64,000 nt of DNA from positions 62,001-126,000 of the forward strand of contig NZ_JYNS01000003.1 in the NCBI RefSeq assembly GCF_000934725.1, in the 5' to 3' direction. The position numbers and the translations under genes are program-made. The notes under the pieces are model-generated. The model did no database searches, was not told the DNA's origin, and saw nothing but the letters and a program-made list of their open reading frames with translations. The stretch is from Methyloterricola oryzae (lineage in GTDB: Bacteria; Pseudomonadota; Gammaproteobacteria; Methylococcales; Methylococcaceae). Positions 8,769-17,236 of this stretch are shown here, one piece after another (position 1 is the first letter of the stretch; each line of letters begins with the position of its first letter).

Positions 8769-9017
8769 TCAGCCGTTGTACATCTTGAACAGGGTTTCCA
8801 CCACGTCCTGGACTGTGCGCGCGCTCTTGAAATCCTCCGGATTGATGCGCCGGCCGGTCAATTCGCGCAACCGCACCATGAGGTCGACGGCATCGATACT
8901 ATCGATGTCGAGATCCTGGTTCAGGTTCGCGGTCAGGGTTATCTTTTCGGGCGCGACCTCGAACATGTCGGTGATCATCTGCTGCAGGCTTTCGAAAATG
9001 TCTTCGCGGCTCTTCAT
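8769..9017 (-). CDS. apeF: acyl carrier protein (ApeF-like)
   Basis: 82 residues, acidic, with the phosphopantetheine attachment motif DIDSIDAVDL (Ser of DSID). It starts at an ATG whose ATGA overlaps the upstream carrier protein stop. Two adjacent carrier proteins are a hallmark of aryl polyene clusters, one generally used for loading and one for chain extension; which is which cannot be decided from sequence. It is a likely substrate of the PPTase at 4328-5017. Confidence 0.93.
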   Translation of the reverse strand: MKSREDIFESLQQMITDMFEVAPEKITLTANLNQDLDIDSIDAVDLMVRLRELTGRRINPEDFKSARTVQDVVETLFKMYNG

Positions 9018-9283
9018 GAGGGTGGAAGTTCCTGTTGCAATGCGATGAACCCGGCCAGGCTTCGCACCGAGGCGAAGTGACGGACCAGGTCCGATGAATC
9101 GGTGTCGATCTGGATGTGGAACTGCTTGCGCAAGGCCACCCCCAACTCCAGCGCGTCGATGGAATCCAGGCCGAGGCCGCCGCCGAAAAGCGGCGCTTCC
9201 GCATCGATATCCGCCGGCGTCATGCCCTCCAGATCAAAGGTCCGGATCAGCAGCTCCTTCAGATGCAGCTCAAGCGCTTGCAT
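9014..9283 (-). CDS. apeE: acyl carrier protein (ApeE-like)
   Basis: 89 residues with the motif GLDSIDALEL, where Ser carries the phosphopantetheine arm. The start overlaps the 3' end of the acyltransferase gene by 14 bases and the stop overlaps apeF by 4. The two carrier proteins differ clearly in sequence, so they are not a recent duplication and probably have separate tasks. The apeE name follows the conserved order after apeD. Confidence 0.92.
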   Translation of the reverse strand: MQALELHLKELLIRTFDLEGMTPADIDAEAPLFGGGLGLDSIDALELGVALRKQFHIQIDTDSSDLVRHFASVRSLAGFIALQQELPPS

Positions 9284-10046
9284 GGACCGCGGCTTGTTCC
9301 TGCAGATAGCGATGCAGATGTCGGGTCAGGTTGCGGGACGCGATGGAACGCTCGGCAGTATCTGCATATGCGGCGGCATCGATCTCATCCCCCACGAAGA
9401 AGCGGAAATGCACCCTTCGGGCGGGAATCTGGTGCCATTTTTCGTGCTTGGTCAAGGTCGTCGGGTGGCAGTGGATATACACGGGGAGGATCTTGGCCCG
9501 CGCTTTGAGCGCTATATTGGCAGCACCGCGCTGAAATGTCATGGGTTGGTCGGGCGTGGTGCGGGTGCCCTCGGGAAACACGACCAGCGAGCAGCCTTCC
9601 CGCAACTCCTCGGCGCAGCGCTCCAGCAGCGTTTCACCATCGTCCGCGAAGATGTAATCCATGGCCCGGATCGGTGGCCGCATGAAAGGGTTGCGCGCCA
9701 GCGCGGGCTTAACGATGCAGGTGGCATTGCGCACGAAAGAGACCAGGAAAACGATGTCGATGAGCGAGGGATGATTGGCCACGATCAGCCGCCCCGGCCG
9801 GTTCAGGCGCTCCGCGCCTTGCACTTCGTAGCTCAGGATACGGAGGCTGCGCATCATCCCCACATAGGCGCGGAACACCCAGTACATGAGATAACGCGCG
9901 CGGCGCTTCTTTTCCGGTCCGCGCCCCAGAAAGGGCTCGATCAGCGGAAACAGGACCACCCACAGAACGATCCCCGCCGCCCCGAACACGAAAAAGCTGA
10001 AGCCTGTGGCGCACAGACGCCACAGGTAATCGAAGCGCTCAGCCAT
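9270..10046 (-). CDS. apeD: 1-acylglycerol-3-phosphate-type acyltransferase (ApeD-like)
   Basis: 258 residues from the ATG at 10046; the frame upstream is a shadow of the apeC gene. It has an N-terminal hydrophobic anchor (FFVFGAAGIVLWVVLF), the PlsC motif ANHPSLID (a variant of NHxxxxD) and FPEGTRT. This LPLAT family transfers acyl groups to glycerolipids, and in aryl polyene clusters it is proposed to acylate the lipid anchor. The start overlaps the apeC gene by 8 bases. Confidence 0.88.
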   Translation of the reverse strand: MAERFDYLWRLCATGFSFFVFGAAGIVLWVVLFPLIEPFLGRGPEKKRRARYLMYWVFRAYVGMMRSLRILSYEVQGAERLNRPGRLIVANHPSLIDIVFLVSFVRNATCIVKPALARNPFMRPPIRAMDYIFADDGETLLERCAEELREGCSLVVFPEGTRTTPDQPMTFQRGAANIALKARAKILPVYIHCHPTTLTKHEKWHQIPARRVHFRFFVGDEIDAAAYADTAERSIASRNLTRHLHRYLQEQAAVHASA

Positions 10047-10812
10047 CGGCAAGCTCCCACTGCCAGGCCGCATCCGCCGCGGAACGGCGCTCGCCCCGCA
10101 GTACGGCTTCACACAGGCGCTCGATCTGACAGGCCGGCTCAGGTACCTCGGGCCGCTTCCGCAGCAACCGCAAGCGCGGACCGTCTCCCGGCGTGCCCAG
10201 AACCAGGGCCAGGGCCACGACACGGCCCGGTCCCGTCGCGAAAGCCCGGTACACCTCGGGCAGCGGTTGTTCGTAAAACACCAGCAGCACCCGCGCACAA
10301 CCGGACTCGGCTAGCAGGCCGGCGGCTTCAAGAAATGCAGCGAAAAGGTCGTCCGCGCTGCCCGCCAGGCTGACGCAGGCGGCCTCGCTCCCGCTGCACA
10401 GGCTATACAGACCGGCAATGGCGTTATGCACCGACAGGCTGAAACGGCTGGGCGACAGTTCCTGCCGGTCCGCCAGGTCCTGCAGCATCTCGAGATAATT
10501 GCCGCTCTCCCCGTGCCGGGAATAGAAAACCGCGGGCATCGCCGGCAGATCCCCTCGGCAGCGCCAGGCCACGGCCATGGCCGCCCGCGCCAGGGGCGAG
10601 AGCCTGCGCCGCTGCATCATGGGCAAAAAATCCAAGCCGTCCTTCTCGTTCCCGCCCGGCACGACGGCCCCGCCCGGCCAGGCTGTGGCTGGCGTTACAA
10701 CGCCCGGCTGCCACAGGCACCAGCGCTCCAGGGTGAAGTTCAAGGCGGCTTCTCCCGCCCCGGCCCATTCGCTCAGGGGCCTCGCGGGGCCGGGACCGCT
10801 GCGATCACGCAC
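10039..10812 (-). CDS. apeC: beta-ketoacyl synthase chain-length-factor-like protein (ApeC-like)
   Basis: 257 residues if the GTG at 10812 is used; a TTG giving LNFTLERW, with a purine-rich GGGAG before it, is a possible later start. It is a short ketosynthase-like protein (FSLSVHNAIAGLYSLCSGSEA), about 60 percent of a normal ketosynthase and without the full Cys-His-His triad. In known aryl polyene synthesis ApeC pairs with ApeO as the chain-length-factor half of a KS:CLF complex. Its place directly after apeR agrees. Confidence 0.84.
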   Translation of the reverse strand: MRDRSGPGPARPLSEWAGAGEAALNFTLERWCLWQPGVVTPATAWPGGAVVPGGNEKDGLDFLPMMQRRRLSPLARAAMAVAWRCRGDLPAMPAVFYSRHGESGNYLEMLQDLADRQELSPSRFSLSVHNAIAGLYSLCSGSEAACVSLAGSADDLFAAFLEAAGLLAESGCARVLLVFYEQPLPEVYRAFATGPGRVVALALVLGTPGDGPRLRLLRKRPEVPEPACQIERLCEAVLRGERRSAADAAWQWELADG

Positions 10813-10824
10813 GGGCCGCTGCCC

Positions 10825-12060
10825 TCAGAATGCATTCCAGCGGCGGAAGATGAGCGAGGTGTTCACGCCGCCAAAGGCGAAATTGTTGCTCATCACGTAT
10901 TCCGTGTCGATCCGGCGCATGCCCCCCCGGACGTAGTCTAGCTCGGCACAGCGGGGATCGAGGTTGTCGAGGTTCAGGGTCGGATGAAAGGCGCTCTCCT
11001 GCATCATGCGGATCGCCACCATGGCCTCCAGCGAGCCGCAGGCGCCCAGGGTATGCCCGGTGTAGCTCTTCAGGCTGCTGATGGGCACCGTCTGGCCGAA
11101 GACCGCCTGGGTCGCGCGGCTTTCGGCGATATCGCCCTGCTCGGTGGCGGTGCCGTGGGCGCTGACATAGCCGATGTCGCCCGGTCCGATGCCGGCATCG
11201 CTCAGCGCCAGCTGCATGGCGACCTGCATGGTGTCTGCATTGGGCTGGGTGATGTGGTTGCCGTCGGCGTTGGTGCCGAACCCCACCACCTCGGCGTGAA
11301 TCCGCGCCCCACGGGCGAGTGCGCGCTCCAAATCCTCCAGCACCAGGGTGCAGGCGCCCTCGCCGATGATCAGGCCGTCGCGGTCGCGGTCGAAGGGCCT
11401 GGGCGTCAGTTGCGGCTCCTCATTGCGGGTGCTGGCGGCATACAGCGCATCGAACATGGCCGCCTCGGTGGGACACAGTTCGTCCGCGCCGCCGGCCAGC
11501 ATCACGTCCTGCTGACCGAACTTGATGGCCTCGTAGGCGAAGCCGACACCCTGGCTGCCCGAGGTGCAGGCGCTGACCGAAGGGATCAGCCGTCCCCGCA
11601 CCTTGAAGAAAAGTGCCACGTTGACCGTGGTGGTATGCCCCATCATCTTGATGTAGGTGTTGGCGTTCAGATTGCCGATGTCATGGTTCAGCAGCATGAA
11701 TCCGAAGTCGGCGACCGCTGGCGTGGAGCCGATGGACGAACCGTAGGACACCCCGGTCCGCCCCCCGCTCAGTACCGGATCGCCCAACAGCCCGGCATCT
11801 TCCAGAGCCTGCTCGGTGGCCCGGCAGGCCAGCAGCGATACGCGCCCCATGCTGCGAGTGGTCTTGCGGTCGTAATGGGGCGGCAGGACGAATTTCTCCA
11901 CCGGAGCGCCCAGGCGGGTGATCAGCCCCTCGTACTTGTCCCAATCCGCCATGTAGCGGATGGCCGAGCGGCGCTCCTGAAGGCTGGCGCGAATCTCCTC
12001 CCACGAGCTGCCGATCGGGGAAATGGCCGCCATCCCTGTAACCACCACACGCCGATTCAA
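10825..12060 (-). CDS. apeR: 3-oxoacyl-ACP synthase, FabF-like (ApeR-like)
   Basis: 411 residues starting at a TTG at 12060 that overlaps the reductase stop (TTGA), with GGAGG 6 bases upstream; the open frame beyond this is antisense shadow. The N-terminus NRRVVVTGMAAISPIG is typical of KAS II. The catalytic Cys is residue 165 in VSACTSGSQG, with the two His residues in SAHGTATEQGD and SYTGHTLGACG. It condenses malonyl-ACP with the growing chain. In aryl polyene clusters apeR follows apeQ exactly as here. Confidence 0.9.
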   Translation of the reverse strand: MNRRVVVTGMAAISPIGSSWEEIRASLQERRSAIRYMADWDKYEGLITRLGAPVEKFVLPPHYDRKTTRSMGRVSLLACRATEQALEDAGLLGDPVLSGGRTGVSYGSSIGSTPAVADFGFMLLNHDIGNLNANTYIKMMGHTTTVNVALFFKVRGRLIPSVSACTSGSQGVGFAYEAIKFGQQDVMLAGGADELCPTEAAMFDALYAASTRNEEPQLTPRPFDRDRDGLIIGEGACTLVLEDLERALARGARIHAEVVGFGTNADGNHITQPNADTMQVAMQLALSDAGIGPGDIGYVSAHGTATEQGDIAESRATQAVFGQTVPISSLKSYTGHTLGACGSLEAMVAIRMMQESAFHPTLNLDNLDPRCAELDYVRGGMRRIDTEYVMSNNFAFGGVNTSLIFRRWNAF

Positions 12061-12785
12061 CACAGGCCTCCATTGACGGAAATGACCTGACGGGTGATGT
12101 AGCCGGCATCCTCCGACATGAGAAAGGCCACCAGGGCGGCCACTTCCTCCGCGGTGCCCAGGCGCCGGGCCGGTATGGTTTCGATGACTTGCTCCAGGGG
12201 CAGGTTTTCCAGCATGTCGGTTTCGATCAGGCCCGGGGCCACACAGTTGACGGTAATCTTGCGCTTGGCCAATTCCAGCGCCAGGGCTTTGCTGGCGCCG
12301 ATGATGCCAGCCTTGGCGGCGCTGTAGTTGACCTGTCCGCGATTGCCCATGAGGCCGGCGACGGATGACAGGGTCACGATGCGGCCCGGCTTGCGGCGCT
12401 GGATCATGGGCATGACCAGGGGATAAAGGACATTGTAGAAACCGTCCAGGTTGCTGTGAACAACCTGGTCCCAATCATCCTCGGACAGCGCGGGAAATGC
12501 GTTGTCGCGCGCCAGGCCGGCGTTACACACCACGCCATAGTAGGCGCCGTGGTCGCGAATATCGGCCTCCAGCGCATCCCGGCAGGCCTGCCGGTCGGCC
12601 AGGTCGAACTGCAACACCCGCGCATCAGCACCCAGGGCCGCGGCTTCGGCGCCCACCTGCTCGGCTTCGTCCCGCCGCGCGCGGCAATGCACCACCACGT
12701 CGTAGCCGTCACGCGCCAGGCGCAGCGCGATAGCCTTGCCGATGCCCCGGCTCGATCCGGTCACCAGAACCGTCTGCCGACTCAC
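12057..12785 (-). CDS. apeQ: 3-oxoacyl-ACP reductase, FabG family (ApeQ-like)
   Basis: 242 residues with a GTG start overlapping the apeP stop (GTGA). It is a short-chain dehydrogenase: TGSSRGIGKAIA binds NADP, CNAGLA and the catalytic YSAAKAG (Tyr-x3-Lys) follow, and the C-terminus ends in VNGGLC as in FabG. It reduces the beta-keto group in each elongation round of the polyene. Gene order O-P-Q-R supports the assignment. Confidence 0.93.
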   Translation of the reverse strand: MSRQTVLVTGSSRGIGKAIALRLARDGYDVVVHCRARRDEAEQVGAEAAALGADARVLQFDLADRQACRDALEADIRDHGAYYGVVCNAGLARDNAFPALSEDDWDQVVHSNLDGFYNVLYPLVMPMIQRRKPGRIVTLSSVAGLMGNRGQVNYSAAKAGIIGASKALALELAKRKITVNCVAPGLIETDMLENLPLEQVIETIPARRLGTAEEVAALVAFLMSEDAGYITRQVISVNGGLC

Positions 12786-13279
12786 GCGCTCCTGCCCGCC
12801 AGAAATGCCCTGGAATCACTGGGCAGATAGACATTCAGCGTGCATTCCGCATGCAGGCTCCCGCCCTGAACCCGGCAGTTGAAAACCGACATGTCGTTCA
12901 CGCCGTCCATCACCTTGTCGGCGCGGACCCGTAGGCGCGTCCCACAAGGAAAACTGCCGGCGTTGCAGGTGAAATGCCGGGTGCCCAGCAGGAAGCCCAG
13001 GTCCACGCCCAGGCCGCGCTGCCGGCGCCAGTAGCCGGAAAACGCCGCCACGGTCTGGGCCATGTACTCCAGCCCGACCCAGGCCGGCACGCTGCCGTCC
13101 GGCTGCGAGAACAGCCCATCGTCGCGCACGGTCAGTTCCGCCACCGCATGACTTGGGCCGACATCCAGCAACGCGTCGAGCAGGACCACATTGCCCGCAT
13201 GGGGCAGCAGATCGCCGACGGGGATGGGAATGGGCGGGCTTGCGGGAGATTCAGGTTCGGCCGATGGCCAAGCAGACAT
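12782..13279 (-). CDS. apeP: hot-dog dehydratase (ApeP-like)
   Basis: 165 residues from the ATG at 13279, which overlaps the end of the apeO gene by 29 bases. The segment LLPHAGNVVLLDALLDV and GLEYMAQTVAAFSGYW match the ApeP/FabA-like 3-hydroxyacyl-ACP dehydratase family, with the His of LPHAG as the probable catalytic residue. In characterised systems ApeP forms a functional pair with ApeI. The first 30 residues are Pro/Ser-rich and may be a linker or a start-site over-extension. Confidence 0.83.
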   Translation of the reverse strand: MSAWPSAEPESPASPPIPIPVGDLLPHAGNVVLLDALLDVGPSHAVAELTVRDDGLFSQPDGSVPAWVGLEYMAQTVAAFSGYWRRQRGLGVDLGFLLGTRHFTCNAGSFPCGTRLRVRADKVMDGVNDMSVFNCRVQGGSLHAECTLNVYLPSDSRAFLAGRSA

Positions 13280-14414
13280 TGTTGCCACCGAAGGCGAAGG
13301 AATTACTCGCACAATATTGTAGTGGTTTTGCGGGCCGGTTTTCCAGACCAGCCAGGTTCAGGGCCGGCAGGGCCGGATCAGGCACGCCGTCCCAACGCTG
13401 GGGCGGCAGGCGGCCATCGCGGTTCAGATCCGAAAGCAGCAGCCAGCAGATGCCGGCTTCGATGGCGCCCGCCGCGCCCAGACAATGCCCGGTCACCGCC
13501 TTGGTGGAACTGGCCGCGGGAGGCTTTGGAAACAGCCCCGCCACCGCCCGCGCCTCCATCTGGTCATTCTGCGGCGTGCCGGTGCCATGCAGGTTGAGGT
13601 AATCGATCTGACCGGGTTCAAGGCCCGCATCGGCCAGCGCTGCGGCCATGGCGGCCCGGGCGCCAAGGCCATCGGGACGCGGGGCGGAAATGTGATAGGC
13701 CTCCGAAGCGGCACCGACGCCAAGCATGGCAAGCAGCGCGGGCTCGCGGCTCATGACGAAGAGTGCCGCCCCCTCCCCGAGGGTGATGCCGTCCCGGTTG
13801 CGGCTGAAGGGGTTGCAGCGGCCCCGGCTGATCAGTCCCAGCGCGGAAAACCCCTGCAGCGTGGTGCGGCACAGCGCGTCGGCGCCACCGGCAACCACCA
13901 GATCGCAGACTCCCAGGCGCAAGAGGCGGCGGGCGCTGGCCAGGGCATTGGCCGATGAAGAGCAACTGGTGGAGACGGTCAACACCGGCCCGGCCGCGCC
14001 CAGGCAGCCGGCGAGAAAATCCGCCGCACCGCCCAATTCCTGCTGCCGGTAGTGGTAGCGCTCCGGCAGGCCCGCGCCGCGCTGCAGCGAATCGATGGCC
14101 TGTTCACCCTCGTCGATGCCCGAGGTGCTGGTTCCCACCACCACGCCCACGCGACCTGGCTCCACCCGCGCCAGCAGCGGCTCCAGAGTCGGCTGAAGCT
14201 GCTGCAGGGCCGCCAGCAGCAGTCGGTTGTTGCGGCAGTCAAATCGCTGCAGGCCCTCTGGCACCACCGGCAATTCGGCGTCCACCGCGAAAGCCGGAAT
14301 GCCCAGGTCCCGCCAGGGACTTGGCTGCGGCCAGGCGTCCTGCAGCAGCCCGGCCAGCACGCTGGGCTTGCCTGCCCCCAGGGAACAGACGATGCCGAGG
14401 TCATGCAGGAACAC
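13251..14414 (-). CDS. apeO: beta-ketoacyl-ACP synthase (ApeO-like)
   Basis: 387 residues with a GTG start preceded by GGAG at 5-6 bases. The triad is visible: Cys151 in VSTSCSSSANAL, His in NLHGTGTPQND and His in AVTGHCLGAAGAIEA; the C-terminal SNSFAFGGNN is also standard. It is the catalytic ketosynthase of aryl polyene chain extension, thought to pair with the ApeC-like chain length factor. It is the second gene of the operon, 30 bases after the halogenase-like gene. Confidence 0.9.
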   Translation of the reverse strand: MFLHDLGIVCSLGAGKPSVLAGLLQDAWPQPSPWRDLGIPAFAVDAELPVVPEGLQRFDCRNNRLLLAALQQLQPTLEPLLARVEPGRVGVVVGTSTSGIDEGEQAIDSLQRGAGLPERYHYRQQELGGAADFLAGCLGAAGPVLTVSTSCSSSANALASARRLLRLGVCDLVVAGGADALCRTTLQGFSALGLISRGRCNPFSRNRDGITLGEGAALFVMSREPALLAMLGVGAASEAYHISAPRPDGLGARAAMAAALADAGLEPGQIDYLNLHGTGTPQNDQMEARAVAGLFPKPPAASSTKAVTGHCLGAAGAIEAGICWLLLSDLNRDGRLPPQRWDGVPDPALPALNLAGLENRPAKPLQYCASNSFAFGGNNVCLAIGRT

Positions 14415-14444
14415 GGGCGCTCCGGAGCTGTCCCGCCATGGCTG

Positions 14445-15677
14445 TCAAAGGCCGGGACACAGTTGCGCCAATGCCTCCAGGCGCTTGTCGCAGCGCTGGG
14501 TGAACGGGTTGCTTTCATCCCAGGCGAAACCAGCCAGGATGGAGCAGATCATGGACTTGACGCTGGCCAACTGGTGCTCCTCGAAGATGATGCGCTGGAA
14601 GCCCCCCTCGTACCAGGCGGTCACATAGGACTTAAACACGTCGATACCCTGCCTCAGGGGCCGCTCATAGTCCTCCAGCCAGTCCACCGGCTCGCCGCTC
14701 AGCGTGCGCGCCACCAGCGGAACCGCCAAAGATGCCGACTTCATGGCGATAGTCACTCCGGATGAAAACACCGGGTCCAGGAACTCCCCGGCGTTGCCCA
14801 GCAATGCGTAGCCCTGGCCAAAGAGTTGGCGGCAATTGGCGGAATAACCGCCCAGGGTGCCCGCCGGCGTGTCGAAGCGCGCTTCGGGCAGCAATTCGCG
14901 CAGACGCGGCTCCTCCATGGCAAGCTCCCGCAGCACGGCCAGCGGCTCCCCGGGCCGCCCGTCCAGAAAGCCCTGCGGCACCACCACGCCAAGGGAGCTG
15001 CGGCCGTTGCTGAAAGGAATCAACCAGTACCAGATTTCATGGTGGTGGGGATGGATGGCGATGAGGATCTTGTTGCGGTCATAATCGCCGCAGGTTATGC
15101 GATCCTCGATGTGGGTGAACAGCGCCTGCCGCGGCGGCAGGCTGGACGGCGTCTCCAGATCCAGAAGACGCGGCAGCACCCGCCCGAAGCCGCTGGCGTC
15201 CAGCACGAAAGGCGCGCGCCAGTCGCGCTGGCTTCCGCTGGCATCGCCCGTGGTCAGCCGCGCCGCGCCCGGAATGGAAAAATCCGCAGCAAGAATCGTG
15301 TGCCGGTAATGGATGGGAACGCCGCGCGCCTCGGCGGCGTCGGCCAGTACCTTGTCGAAATGCGCGCGCGGCACCTGGTAGGTCGTGCCCCAGCCGGGCG
15401 TGAACTTCTGCGAGAAATCGAATTCCGTCAGGCGGCCGTCCAGTGAAAAGGCCGCGCCGTCCTTGGGCTGGAATCCCTCGGCAGCCACCACATCCAGCAC
15501 CCCGGCCTGCTCCATGAAAGCCATGCACTGGGGCAGCAGGCTCTCGCCTATGGAAAACCTCGGAAACTGCTCCCGCTCCAGCATGACCGCACGGCAGCCC
15601 AGATCCGCCAGCATGCAGGCGGCCAGGCTGCCGGAAGGGCCCGCGCCGATGATCAAAACGTCCGCATCCATTACCAT
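14445..15677 (-). CDS. FAD-dependent oxidoreductase with flavin halogenase motifs
   Basis: 410 residues, ATG at 15677 with GGAG 5 bases upstream. The FAD-binding GAGPSGS occupies residues 11-17, followed by ERxxFPR and GESLLP as in tryptophan/pyrrole halogenases. Residues 216-221 read WYWLIP, a full match to the halogenase signature WxWxIP, and QKFTPGWGTTYQVPR lies in the region that precedes substrate binding. It is the first gene of the aryl polyene operon. Xanthomonadin pigments are brominated and their locus has a related enzyme, so aryl halogenation is a reasonable inference. Many relatives are only annotated as geranylgeranyl-reductase-like dehydrogenases, so desaturation or hydroxylation is the alternative. 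Confidence 0.83.
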   Translation of the reverse strand: MVMDADVLIIGAGPSGSLAACMLADLGCRAVMLEREQFPRFSIGESLLPQCMAFMEQAGVLDVVAAEGFQPKDGAAFSLDGRLTEFDFSQKFTPGWGTTYQVPRAHFDKVLADAAEARGVPIHYRHTILAADFSIPGAARLTTGDASGSQRDWRAPFVLDASGFGRVLPRLLDLETPSSLPPRQALFTHIEDRITCGDYDRNKILIAIHPHHHEIWYWLIPFSNGRSSLGVVVPQGFLDGRPGEPLAVLRELAMEEPRLRELLPEARFDTPAGTLGGYSANCRQLFGQGYALLGNAGEFLDPVFSSGVTIAMKSASLAVPLVARTLSGEPVDWLEDYERPLRQGIDVFKSYVTAWYEGGFQRIIFEEHQLASVKSMICSILAGFAWDESNPFTQRCDKRLEALAQLCPGL

Positions 15678-15718
15678 GTGCGCTCCGCGAGCGATTCAGA
15701 AATTCAACCCGATGGGCC

Positions 15719-15748
15719 ATTCTAAAGACTCCGCCGGCGCCGCAACAA
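15719..15748 (-). promoter_or_regulatory. candidate sigma-70 promoter of the aryl polyene operon
   Basis: On the minus strand TTGTTG (15748-15743) and TAGAAT (15724-15719) are separated by 18 bases, about 35 bases upstream of the halogenase-like ATG at 15677. It lies in the 105-base gap shared with the divergent ligase gene, so both directions may be co-regulated. Confidence 0.4.
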
Positions 15749-15782
15749 CTGCAAACACGCTTTCGGCAAGGACAGATTCCAC

Positions 15783-17099
15783 GTGACAGAACGACCGGAG
15801 AGCACGGTTCTGGCGAATCCTGCGGCGCCCATAGCCCAGCTAGGCGAGGTGATCAGTCGTGGGCAGATGTGGGCCGAGGCACGCGCACTGGCGGCTCAGT
15901 TGCCGCCAAAGCCGCATGTATTCAACCTGTGCGAAGACCGCTATGCGTTCCTGCTCACGCTTCTGGCAGCGTTGATGCGCCGGCAGGTTTGCCTGTTGCC
16001 GCCCTCCGGACAGGCGGGCGTGCTCACGGAAATCCTTGCGGCGTACCCAGACGCCTACGCGGCCAGCGACAGCCCAATGTCCGAGGCTGGCTGCACCCTC
16101 TTCAGGGTGGAACGGCCTGAACCGGCGGCTCATGCCCCGGAACCCGCCCTCGAACCTTCGCAAACCGCGGCCATCGCCTTCACTTCGGGCTCGACCGGGG
16201 GTCCCAGCCCCTGCCCGCATACCCTGGACACGTTCATCACGTCCGCGGCCATGGCACTGACCAGCCTGGAACTGATCGAGCGAAACGTGATGGTGATCGC
16301 CACGACGCCAGCCCAGCACATGTACGGACTGGAGACCTCCATCTTCTGGCCTTTGTGCTCGCGCCTGATCATGCACCGGGGCCGTCCCTTCTTCCCGGAG
16401 GACATCCGCCGCGCCGTGGCGGAGGCGCCGCTGCCGGCGCTGTTGGTGTCCACACCGGTTCACCTGCGAGCCCTGGCGGCAGCCGCCGGTCCCTGGCACA
16501 ACCTGGCCGGCATCGTCTCCTCCACCGCGCCCCTCTCCGTGGAACTGGCGCGGGAACTGGAGCGCGTGACCGGCGTCGAGGTGAGGGAAATCTTCGGCAG
16601 TACCGAAACCCTGTCCTTCGCCAGCCGGCGCCCGGCGCGCGAATCGCTGTGGCGCCCATACAGGGGCGCAAACCTGGTACTGGATGAAGCGGGCGCGGCC
16701 TGGCTGCGCGCGGAGCATCTGCCCTCGCGCGTGGCGCTTAGCGACCGGCTGGCCATTCAGGCAGATGGACGCTTCCAGGTGCTGGGCCGCAGCGCCGACA
16801 TGGTGAAGATCGCCGGCAAGCGCCTGTCCCTGTCGGAGCTGAACCGGCGTCTGGCCGAGATACCGGGCGTGGAAGACGGACTTTGCTACATCCGTGAAAG
16901 TGGCGGCTGTGAGCCGAGAGTCCATGCCGTGGTGGTGAGCCCGCTCGACCCCGGCGAAATCAGGAATGCCCTGCGGCCCGTGCTCGATCCGGTCTTTCTG
17001 CCCAAGCGCATTCACTATGTGGAGACACTGCCGCGCCAGCACACCGGAAAGATTCTGAAGGCGGAACTGGATGCCTTGCTGGAGCGACTCGAAGGCTGA
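15783..17099 (+). CDS. apeH: AMP-dependent acyl/aryl ligase (ApeH-like)
   Basis: 438 residues, GTG start with AAGGA about 9 bases upstream. It is an adenylate-forming enzyme: the phosphate loop FTSGSTGGP, the FGSTET motif, GRSADMVKIAGKRLS and a C-terminal HTGKIL with the probable catalytic Lys. It would activate the aryl starter acid and load it on a carrier protein. It is shorter than standalone CoA ligases, as usual in aryl polyene clusters, and lacks the Lys normally found just after the SGSTGxP loop (it reads GGPSPCPH). It is divergently transcribed from the rest of the cluster, unlike in Escherichia coli, where apeH lies between apeG and apeI. Confidence 0.86.
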   Translation: MTERPESTVLANPAAPIAQLGEVISRGQMWAEARALAAQLPPKPHVFNLCEDRYAFLLTLLAALMRRQVCLLPPSGQAGVLTEILAAYPDAYAASDSPMSEAGCTLFRVERPEPAAHAPEPALEPSQTAAIAFTSGSTGGPSPCPHTLDTFITSAAMALTSLELIERNVMVIATTPAQHMYGLETSIFWPLCSRLIMHRGRPFFPEDIRRAVAEAPLPALLVSTPVHLRALAAAAGPWHNLAGIVSSTAPLSVELARELERVTGVEVREIFGSTETLSFASRRPARESLWRPYRGANLVLDEAGAAWLRAEHLPSRVALSDRLAIQADGRFQVLGRSADMVKIAGKRLSLSELNRRLAEIPGVEDGLCYIRESGGCEPRVHAVVVSPLDPGEIRNALRPVLDPVFLPKRIHYVETLPRQHTGKILKAELDALLERLEG

Positions 17100-17194
17100 G
17101 CGAACCCAGCGCTAATGGCTTTGGGGGCGCGAACTCCCGGGTGGCCGACGCCGGAAAATCGCGGCGCCGATGTCTGACTGAATCAAGGAAAGGA

Positions 17195-17227
17195 TGGCGG
17201 GACGGCCATGTTCAACCCGTCCCGCCA
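17195..17227 (-). terminator. intrinsic terminator-like hairpin after the PEP-CTERM gene
   Basis: A perfect 11-bp stem (17195-17205 with 17217-17227) around an 11-base loop lies 10 bases past the stop of the PEP-CTERM gene. On the minus strand the stem is followed by a pyrimidine-rich TCCTTTCCTTG tract. It also lies between two convergent genes and could stop the ligase transcript. Confidence 0.6.
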
Positions 17228-17236
17228 GGTTGCGCC

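Larger units (their letters stand above)
4328..17099. other. aryl polyene (APE)-type pigment biosynthetic gene cluster
   Basis: Fourteen minus-strand genes (15677 down to 4328) and one divergent gene form a type II polyketide/fatty-acid-like cluster. The order from the promoter is halogenase-like, apeO, apeP, apeQ, apeR, apeC, apeD, apeE, apeF, apeG, apeI, glycosyltransferase and acyltransferase (together equal to apeJ), apeK, BamE-like lipoprotein and PPTase, with an apeH-like ligase facing away. Most neighbours overlap by 4-28 bases, arguing for one polycistron. Known APE systems make aryl-capped conjugated polyenes attached to an outer-membrane lipid. The ammonia lyase (ApeL), LolA-like carrier (ApeM) and MMPL exporter (ApeN) are absent here, so the starter acid and export parts must come from elsewhere. 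Confidence 0.85.
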
